A DNA stretch of 64,000 nt from Aporhodopirellula rubra (GTDB lineage: Bacteria; Planctomycetota; Planctomycetia; Pirellulales; Pirellulaceae). The stretch's first letter is position 1. Each line of letters opens with the position of its first letter. The DNA lies in NCBI RefSeq assembly GCF_014192335.1, contig NZ_JACHXU010000020.1, positions 62,001-126,000 on the forward strand, written 5' to 3'. Below are positions 27,996 to 33,688 of this stretch, in pieces. A program made the translations under genes and the position numbers. Under the pieces are notes generated by a model that saw only the letters and a program-made list of their open reading frames with translations, made no database searches and was not told the DNA's origin.

Positions 27996-28140
27996 AAGCG
28001 AGGCAAAGACGTGGAAGAAACGCTTTACAGAAAAGTCAATCGAAACTGACAAATAAGCCAGTGACGCCGGAAGGGACATCGAATGATGTCGCAGAGCGGT
28101 GTCGCCCAGCTCCCCAGCACAAGGCAAGGGATTGAGAGCT
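27996..28140 (+). ncRNA. Structured RNA candidate, copy 2 of 4 (most diverged)
   Basis: The leader AAGCGAGG precedes P1: AAAG and CGT (28005-28012, one bulged A) pair with ACGCTTT (28020-28026) around GGAAGAA. CAGAAAAG follows. P2 is short, GTCA/TGAC (28035-28038 and 28047-28050). The linker AGCCAGTGA matches copy 3. P3 has an outer CGC/GCG (28065-28067, 28096-28098) and an inner GACATC-GAAT-GATGTC. Then TCGCCCAG matches copy 4's TCGCCCAA. The last hairpin is weak. Despite divergence, order, linkers and the GGAA loop are kept. It lies 31 bp past the stop of the minus-strand gene at 28171. Confidence 0.6.
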
Positions 28141-28170
28141 GTCAGGGCAGCCCTCGTGATTTGGTCGCAT

Positions 28171-28431
28171 CTACTCTTCAGCAGACACTTCGGACTCGCG
28201 TTTCAAAATCTCTCGCCACGCTGCTGAAACGACCTCCACTAACATCGGCAAGTCATCACGCGAAAACGTGTTCGTGGTTTTGAACGACTTTCCTTCCTTG
28301 TAAGTACGTTGGATCGTCGTTTTGAAAAACGCCTGTCCTTTTTCCGTTTTGTTCTCAAACACACTGGCCGAGATCCCGCGAAGCCGGAATTTTTTCACGG
28401 GTTGATTGTTTTCGTTGGACTCTTTGGTCAT
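28171..28431 (-). CDS. Small conserved mobile-element protein
   Basis: The protein is 86 residues from the ATG at 28431 (an upstream in-frame ATG would add 10 atypical residues). It reads as a compact beta-rich segment (KKFRLRGISASVFENKT, FFKTTIQRTYKEGKSFKTT) followed by a helix (DDLPMLVEVVSAAWREIL). I recall similar small proteins next to replication genes of planctomycete islands, but cannot give a function. It lies just downstream of the replication-relaxation-like gene and is probably co-transcribed (48-bp gap). Confidence 0.65.
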   Translation of the reverse strand: MTKESNENNQPVKKFRLRGISASVFENKTEKGQAFFKTTIQRTYKEGKSFKTTNTFSRDDLPMLVEVVSAAWREILKRESEVSAEE

Positions 28432-28479
28432 AGGAAATGGGGGAATGAAAATTGTGTCCACACACGTAGGCCGAAGCCG

Positions 28480-29406
28480 TCACATAGTCCCTGAACTCTG
28501 TAACGGAGATTCGGCGGTCGGTGCGTGGTTCGTTGGGACACTCGCCTTAACTAGCGGCACCAAATCATCATGGTGGCAGCAGCGAAATAGGGGACTCGTC
28601 AACATGTTTTCGGCCGTCAGTGTTTCGAATGATCCGAAGCGATAGACCTTCAACGCAGGATCGTCAGCATTCTTTTTGGCGAAGGCATCGCGGAGTTGGC
28701 GAGCGCGTTTTTCGGTCGGCGCGAAGAACAAGACGTAAAAGTGATCGAGGGTTGTTTCTGAAAAATGCTTGCGGTGATATTTTGATGCCAACAATTTTTT
28801 GTATCCCGGCGTTTTTCTTGCAGCCACCCGATCGTGAAAGTAGGTGTTGCGGTCGTATTCGACATACATCACCGCTTTGTGCCCCTGCGATTCCAAAACA
28901 AATGCGGAATCAGGTGCACAAACCAATTTGCTCGGCGTGCTGAATTGCGTCAGTAGCTTGAACCGAAGTTTTCGGTCGAGTTCGTCGCTATTGATGAACT
29001 CATCTTCGTTGACCCATCGGACAAGTGAAATTTCAGGCTGCGTTTTCAATGCCTCGTCGAGCATGATGTGTGTGTCACTGACACCGATATAGTGAAACAA
29101 ATGCTGAGGCTGTGACGGTTCCACAGGCTTTGTCAGAAACGAATAATCATCAAAGTGAGCCGCCAGTAATTCTCGGCCTGCCTTGGTCAGGTGGTACGTG
29201 GGACTTGCGGCACCATCACGCGCGTTGACGACGAGCATCTGACGTTTTCGTAGCAACCCTTCGTGACTCATCTTGGTCAAACGGCGACGCGTTACCCGTC
29301 CGGTAGAGTCGTCAGAGAAGCAGATCGCGCGGAGCTGCCGAGAAGTGAGCAAGAAATAGCGTGCAAGAAACGCTAAGGCGTCGATGTCGCGTGGTTGAAG
29401 TTGCAT
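28480..29406 (-). CDS. Replication-relaxation-like winged-helix protein
   Basis: This 308-residue protein begins with a winged helix (DIDALAFLARYFLLTSRQLRAICF, then RRLTKMSHEGLLRKR) and YHLTKAGRELLAAHF. A restriction-like or nuclease-like domain follows with HYIGVSDTHIMLDEAL, PDSAFVLES and VMYVEYDRNT. This is the pattern I know from Pfam replication-relaxation proteins, which help plasmids and islands of actinobacteria and planctomycetes replicate. I infer a role in copying the excised element. The start ATG is unambiguous. Copy 3 of the structured RNA lies upstream of it. Confidence 0.72.
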   Translation of the reverse strand: MQLQPRDIDALAFLARYFLLTSRQLRAICFSDDSTGRVTRRRLTKMSHEGLLRKRQMLVVNARDGAASPTYHLTKAGRELLAAHFDDYSFLTKPVEPSQPQHLFHYIGVSDTHIMLDEALKTQPEISLVRWVNEDEFINSDELDRKLRFKLLTQFSTPSKLVCAPDSAFVLESQGHKAVMYVEYDRNTYFHDRVAARKTPGYKKLLASKYHRKHFSETTLDHFYVLFFAPTEKRARQLRDAFAKKNADDPALKVYRFGSFETLTAENMLTSPLFRCCHHDDLVPLVKASVPTNHAPTAESPLQSSGTM

Positions 29407-29463
29407 CGTGCGAACGTCCCGTCGGAATGAAAACTGACTCTGTCGTTAGAATACGACCAGTAT

Positions 29464-29612
29464 AAGAGAGAAAAGCAACGGAACGTTGCTTTTCAGGGAG
29501 TCAGTCTCCGAAGAGACTCGATTCAGCCAGTGAAAAAGCCGGGAACACCGAAAAAACGGTGTCACTTGGCCAGTTCGCCTCGCCGCTGAAATGAACTGAG
29601 TTGAAACTCAGC
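29464..29612 (+). ncRNA. Structured RNA candidate, copy 3 of 4 (best folded)
   Basis: Leader AAGAGAG. P1: AAAAGCAAC (29471-29479) pairs perfectly with GTTGCTTTT (29485-29493) around GGAAC. CAGGGAG follows. P2: AGTCTC-CGAA-GAGACT (29503-29518). Linker CAGCCAGTGAAAAA. P3: outer GCC/GGC (29538-29540, 29568-29570) enclosing GGAACACCG, A6 and CGGTGTC. Then AGTTCGCC, whose AGTTC could pair with GAACT at 29594-29598 as a pseudoknot. P4: CTGAGT-TGAA-ACTCAG (29596-29611), so the pseudoknot and P4 compete. The copy lies between the start of the replication-relaxation gene and the 3' end of the DUF5677 gene. Confidence 0.78.
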
Positions 29613-29779
29613 CAAATCGAGCTGAAGTTAAAACTATGCCATCGCCACCCAAAAAGCAACCCCTTCGTCGCGATCACCAGGACGGGGGTCGGTGTGATCC
29701 AATTCCGGCGTCGGCCACCGGTGCGCAATAGGAAGCAATGAGGTATTCGCCAACATCACTAGTTACATTTGCCTGTCCG
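29613..29779. other. Gene-free tail after structured RNA copy 3
   Basis: This completes a gap of 373 bases between 29406 and 29780. I see no gene in it. It contains AATCGAGCTG next to P4, which could pair back to CAGC, and otherwise nothing clear. Confidence 0.3.
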
Positions 29780-30685
29780 CTAGGAATTATCACATACGTG
29801 AATTAATTCGTGGTAGCGGTCACGGATCCCTTCCAACGCTGTCAGATTGAGACCAAACGCCTTGCCAATATCGGAAAGCAAAATCAGCAGCACGCCAAAC
29901 GCCATCTGCATGTGCGTAGGAAGTTTTTCGATTCGATGCCTAGCGGTACCAATCATGAATGAAACAGAATCCCTGCCGTCTTCTGAGTCGTGATCCAACG
30001 ATGCTAGCCCATCAGAAGCGTGGACGTCCATGCTCTGCAGTGCGTACATTTCAACGTACATTGAGAGTACACCGCAGCTTTCCGCTAAGTCGCGTACACT
30101 CAAACCAGAATAAGTTTTCGGATGCGTCTTGAGGACCTCCATCCATTCGGGGCCGATAATTTGTTCGATTTCTGAAACCCCGTCTAGAATCGTTTGTTTT
30201 GATTCGCTGTCCATGCCTAATTGGTCGGCCATCAATGCCATCTTTATGTTCGGCATCGTCGAATAGAGCCAGCTTCGGAATTCTACTTCGGAAACGCCGT
30301 CTGGTATCGTCGGCTGGTTGCGCAGCCTTCCTCGGAGCTGGCCACTTCGTTCCTCAACAGGAATAGATTCATAAAGAACAAACCGAGCCGCCAATGTACC
30401 CTCGAACAGAACTCGCGTCAGCACATCAACGTTCTCGATAAAACCGTACTCAGCCATGTGTGCTATCGAGCGATATCGCCGCAACTCCCTTGCCAGGATT
30501 CCCCCTGCAGCGGCTTTGACGATCGGGGTATCGTCGAAACGATTTGATTTTGAAAGCTGATCAAGCAGATCAAGTCCCGAGCTGAGCAACTCCGCCGCGA
30601 AATTAAAGTGTTCGGGATATTCGCTCACGATCTCTGCGGCGTTATCCTTTTCATGTGGAAGGCTTGGAAGCTGGCGGTCATTCAT
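29780..30685 (-). CDS. DUF5677-like helical protein
   Basis: The protein is 301 residues from the ATG at 30685; the in-frame TTG at 30700 is less likely. It is almost entirely helical, with AGGILARELRRYRSIAHMAEYG, NVDVLTRVLFEGTLAARFVLYES and later SMYVEMYALQSMDVHASDGL. The arrangement resembles the DUF5677 family, whose members often sit in islands and near defence genes. The biochemical function is unknown. Together with the upstream HNH gene (115-bp gap, same strand) it may be a cargo or defence pair. No membrane segment is evident. Confidence 0.6.
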   Translation of the reverse strand: MNDRQLPSLPHEKDNAAEIVSEYPEHFNFAAELLSSGLDLLDQLSKSNRFDDTPIVKAAAGGILARELRRYRSIAHMAEYGFIENVDVLTRVLFEGTLAARFVLYESIPVEERSGQLRGRLRNQPTIPDGVSEVEFRSWLYSTMPNIKMALMADQLGMDSESKQTILDGVSEIEQIIGPEWMEVLKTHPKTYSGLSVRDLAESCGVLSMYVEMYALQSMDVHASDGLASLDHDSEDGRDSVSFMIGTARHRIEKLPTHMQMAFGVLLILLSDIGKAFGLNLTALEGIRDRYHELIHVCDNS

Positions 30686-30800
30686 ATCGGGGGTTTCCAA
30701 AAAATATTTAGGCTAAGAACTCCGACACCAATATTGACTTGCGGGTTCGGCCGCACAGATAATCGTTGCCAATACTCATTGGCCGTCCTCGGTGATTGCG

Positions 30801-32141
30801 TTATGCCACTAGGTCTACCAACTTGTTGTGTTGGTTGTCTGCGTCCTGTGCATCGGGAGGAATCCGACTTTGCCGCAAATGGTCCGGTGGTGTCCCGATA
30901 CAAATTGGTGACACCACGATTTGACGCCGCAACAAATGGCCATCGTTCGATCCCACGGCATTCCGACACTTCATTATCCTACCGAAACCGTTCCAAATCC
31001 CATGATCGGAGAAATGGATGAAAGAGGAGTCGGCAAACATGTATGTCGAATCTAGGATCATGCAGGTTTCCGTAACGGATTCTGTTTCGATTGCATCCAC
31101 GACTTCGCGCCGCATTGTTGGCGGTGGCCCAATATACTCACCGTTGCCCGCAGTTAACTCACTTTGCGTCGGGATATCCTGGCCAATGAACTGACAGGAA
31201 AACCCGACCAGACTCCCAATTTTTTCTTCTGGTTCGATCGCGCGAACCTCAAACAAGTTGATGTCGAACATCGTTAGTTCGGGTGTGAGCTCGCAAAGAC
31301 ATTCTTCATAGAACGCCCTGTTTTCTGCCAGCTTGATCCAGTCCAGCGAATTCTTCGGATTACCCCAAAGCGTATTGTAATGTCCATCCTGTGCCGGGTA
31401 CTGGTGCGGTATGTTCGGCAGGAACGATGGCTTGCCGCATTCTCGATACAGCGCATCGAGCCGATGCACGTTGACATAGTACATCCCTCGAAACTCGCTT
31501 ACGCTCGTCCTCAAAAATGAATCAATGTTTCGGCACTTTTCTGTCCACTCTCGTTTATAAATGCGCACTTGATCTTCCGTGATGTTTCGTCGCATTGTTG
31601 ACTTGGTGTGAACGTCTGGATGACACTCACCGCACAGCCCGACTGCATTGTCCTCAACGCTGTTGGAGTTATCCCCGTCGATGTGATGAATGTTCGCCAC
31701 ACGTCGATGGTCAGGGCAAATGCAGCACCGGTGATGGCAATCCGTTAGAACTTTGTCCACCACCTTCTTGGGCCACGGTCTTCTATTGCTCATTTCAATT
31801 TCCGAAGTGTCGGCGTTGTCATCTTTTGGCTGGATATCCGATACAGAGGTCGCGTCAACCGCTTCTTCTTTTTTGAGAAATGCTGGCGGACTTCTCATTT
31901 CAAAAACAGCCTGCATTTGATTTGCTAGACTACCGGCTTCCAGATCGCTCATTTCACCGATCTTCTCGAATGTTAGTCCTTCTTGGATGTCCTCAAGGCT
32001 GAGAACGTGGAGGATGCATTTCCCCCATAGGATTGCCCTCCGTCGCATATCATCTTCTTGTTGCGCGCGGTCGAGTAAAGTTTCCAATTCCTCATCGTCG
32101 TATTCTTCCACGTTGGCCTCGCTCTCTACAAACTTCAGCAA
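30801..32141 (-). CDS. HNH endonuclease-domain protein
   Basis: This 446-residue protein has an N-terminal acidic helical region of about 120 residues. An HNH motif with zinc Cys pairs is at about 145-185: CCIC, then ANIHHIDGDNSNSVEDNAVGL, then CGECHPDVH. The two His and the Asn of the betabeta-alpha metal fold are in place. A C-terminal domain of about 250 residues is of unknown type (LFEVRAIEPEEKIGSLVGF). It lacks the RuvC motifs of IscB or Cas9. The start is a TTG with no better ATG nearby. An anti-phage or DNA-degrading effector with a sensor C-terminal domain is my inference. Confidence 0.7.
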   Translation of the reverse strand: MLKFVESEANVEEYDDEELETLLDRAQQEDDMRRRAILWGKCILHVLSLEDIQEGLTFEKIGEMSDLEAGSLANQMQAVFEMRSPPAFLKKEEAVDATSVSDIQPKDDNADTSEIEMSNRRPWPKKVVDKVLTDCHHRCCICPDHRRVANIHHIDGDNSNSVEDNAVGLCGECHPDVHTKSTMRRNITEDQVRIYKREWTEKCRNIDSFLRTSVSEFRGMYYVNVHRLDALYRECGKPSFLPNIPHQYPAQDGHYNTLWGNPKNSLDWIKLAENRAFYEECLCELTPELTMFDINLFEVRAIEPEEKIGSLVGFSCQFIGQDIPTQSELTAGNGEYIGPPPTMRREVVDAIETESVTETCMILDSTYMFADSSFIHFSDHGIWNGFGRIMKCRNAVGSNDGHLLRRQIVVSPICIGTPPDHLRQSRIPPDAQDADNQHNKLVDLVA

Positions 32142-32396
32142 CCGCTAATTTGTTGTCCAGAATTGTAATTTCGTTCGCAAAACCTGAACAGCATGACGTC
32201 CCGTGCGTCGGGGGTCCGCTTAACGCTCCGGTGGCCGACGCCGGTGTTCCGGTTTCATCGACCGGAGACGTTGACTGGGAATTGGTGGATTTGAAGATCT
32301 ATCAATAATTGATCGTCGAAAGGCACTCGTCTTTCAGCAGCATGCCGGAGTGGGGGACGGCTCGGGATGGTCGGCCTCGAAGGCCGGCGATTCCGA
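32142..32396. other. Non-coding stretch with a smaller imperfect palindrome
   Basis: Within a gap of nearly 590 bases, around 32215-32275, AACGCTCCGGT faces ACCGGAGACGTT with inner GCC/GGC pairings. It superficially resembles an integron attC site but the terminal boxes do not match. No gene is supported. Confidence 0.4.
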
Positions 32397-32573
32397 TAGG
32401 GTGCAGGGGCGCAGCGGGCCGGATCGATCGGTCAACTTGCCATCCGATCGAGACGGGCAGCACAGCCCTTGCCCCAAGGGGTTAGCGTAGCGTCAGGCAT
32501 CCGCGAAGTATTGAGCGGGGTTGACTGGAACGCCTTGGGGCAAGGGGTTGCGGAGCAAGCCCGCTGCACCCTA
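32397..32573. repeat. Large nested palindrome of about 177 bp
   Basis: The outer arms TAGGGTGCA...GCGGGC (32397-32419, with an 8-base insertion) pair with GCCCGCTGCACCCTA (32559-32573). Nested inside, the 14-base CCCTTGCCCCAAGG (32466-32479) is perfectly complementary to CCTTGGGGCAAGGG (32533-32546). Another small stem lies near 32420-32450 (CGATCGG with CCGATCG). The whole can fold into a cruciform or a multi-branched RNA. It lies between the HNH gene start and a rightward membrane-protein gene. It could be a MITE-like unit, a recombination site or an origin structure. Confidence 0.65.
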
Positions 32574-32730
32574 AATGCTGCTGAATATGGGACTTACGTT
32601 AACTCGCCGATTGACCTAATCTGGACACGCGATGGACACCCCAACGGACACCGTGTGACAATCTCTATTGACAGTTCTTCGAAGCTGTTAGTAACCAATA
32701 CGAAAGTTCAAACCGTACTGAGGGGAAGAT

Positions 32731-33120
32731 ATGTCTACACTGGTCGCCTTGTTGGCTCTGCTTGTCGCTTTCGTAACACTTGGCATACAACTCGTTGACC
32801 GTTCGACTTTTGAGGACGATTCAATGATGCGAACCTATGAGTTTAACCAAGCAAAAAGGCAGTTAGCCAAGTCACTCGTTCACTTAGGTGCGATAGGAAT
32901 GTTCGCATTCGTAGTCTTTACGTGGTCCTGGTTCGTGTACGTTCGGCTTGAACGCATAGAAGAAATGCCAATTTGGCTAAACGCTCTAGATGCTCTTGCT
33001 GGCATCGGCATCGTTGCAACTATCTTCGACATATCTTGGCGACTCTACGCCCTCGGCGTGACGTTGCGTGAGTCGAATCAAATGACGATCACGCAGTTTA
33101 TCCAAACAATGCGGGGCTAG
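32731..33120 (+). CDS. Small membrane protein on the opposite strand
   Basis: The 129-residue protein has a good ribosome-binding site (GAGGGGA) 5 bases before the ATG. It has three predicted membrane helices: LVALLALLVAFVTLGIQL near 4-21, IGMFAFVVFTWSWFVYV near 55-71 and ALAGIGIVATIFDISW near 88-103. It is the only well-supported rightward gene in the element besides the integrase, so it may form its own cassette with structured RNA copy 4, which begins 18 bp after its stop. The function is unknown; membrane effectors of defence systems have this size, but nothing specific supports that. Confidence 0.65.
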   Translation: MSTLVALLALLVAFVTLGIQLVDRSTFEDDSMMRTYEFNQAKRQLAKSLVHLGAIGMFAFVVFTWSWFVYVRLERIEEMPIWLNALDALAGIGIVATIFDISWRLYALGVTLRESNQMTITQFIQTMRG

Positions 33121-33137
33121 AAAAACATTCCCCAACC

Positions 33138-33290
33138 AAAAGAGTGAAGAGCAGCGGAAAGCTGCCCTTCATTGAGAACGTCTCTTGCGAGACGCGATTA
33201 AGTTAGTGAAAACGCGAGGAACACCACGAAGGTGTCGCATGCGAGTTCGCCCAACCGCCAACGATTTGCTTGACACGGCAAGCTCTCGTC
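33138..33290 (+). ncRNA. Structured RNA candidate, copy 4 of 4
   Basis: Leader AAAAGAGTG, identical to copy 1. P1: AAGAGCAGC (33147-33155) with GCTGCCCTT (33161-33169), one A-C mismatch, loop GGAAA. Then CATTGAGAA. P2: CGTCTC-TTGC-GAGACG (33179-33194). Linker AGTTAGTGAAAA. P3: outer CGC/GCG (33213-33215, 33241-33243), inner ACACC-ACGAA-GGTGT preceded by GGA. Then AGTTCGCCC. P4: GCTTG-ACACGG-CAAGC (33268-33283). Against copy 3, P1 shows two paired A-T to G-C double changes. It lies 13 bp past the stop of the minus-strand gene at 33304. Confidence 0.76.
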
Positions 33291-33303
33291 AGGCATTCTG
33301 TTC

Positions 33304-33516
33304 TCACCCTCCGATCGCCAACGTTATGTTGCCGATCAAAATCAGACCGAAGCCCGCGATCAACGAAACTTCGAGTCCGAGTCCAGGCAAATGAGCCTGC
33401 TTACCGGTAGCACCGCGAGCAGATCTCTTTGCCAAACGCCAGTACGCACGAAGCGGCCAGCAAACAATACAGCCGATCAAGAAACCGGCCAGACTCATCC
33501 TTGAAATGTTTTCCAT
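33304..33516 (-). CDS. Small membrane protein
   Basis: This 70-residue protein has two probable membrane helices, MSLAGFLIGCIVCWPLRA near 6-23 and LEVSLIAGFGLILIGNITLAI near 48-68. A basic loop lies between them (RLAKRSARGATGKQ). The start ATG has no clear ribosome-binding site. It converges with the 129-residue membrane-protein gene, with structured RNA copy 4 between them. The length and hydrophobic pattern favour a real gene, but I do not recognise it. Confidence 0.5.
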   Translation of the reverse strand: MENISRMSLAGFLIGCIVCWPLRAYWRLAKRSARGATGKQAHLPGLGLEVSLIAGFGLILIGNITLAIGG

Positions 33517-33688
33517 AGGACAAAGGGGGAAATGTCAAAAACAGCATTTCTGCTGCATGCGAAATGGCAGACTGGTTTGCCGTGTTCAAGACCAAACTAA
33601 CAGCTCGCCCATTCATTAGAACGTCGCGGAATGACGAATGCAACGAGATTTCCCACGGATCGTCCCAGGCCGGCGCTAACCATCGCAG

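Noticed and set aside
30801-32141. HNH protein as an IscB or Cas9 relative
   Set aside because: No RuvC motifs, no bridge helix and no arginine-rich segment are visible around the HNH module.
32215-32280. An integron attC-like palindrome
   Set aside because: The left end reads GCTTAAC, as expected, but the right end GTTGACT does not fit GTTRRRY, there is no integron integrase, and no second site of the same kind was found.
32469-32798. A 109-codon rightward frame over the palindrome
   Set aside because: It overlaps the inverted repeats and the start of the better supported membrane-protein gene, and its composition looks random.
27181-33290. The four structured elements as attC sites or plain terminators
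   Set aside because: They consist of separate hairpins joined by conserved linkers rather than one long imperfect stem, and none ends in a T-run; conserved purine loops on one strand favour an RNA.
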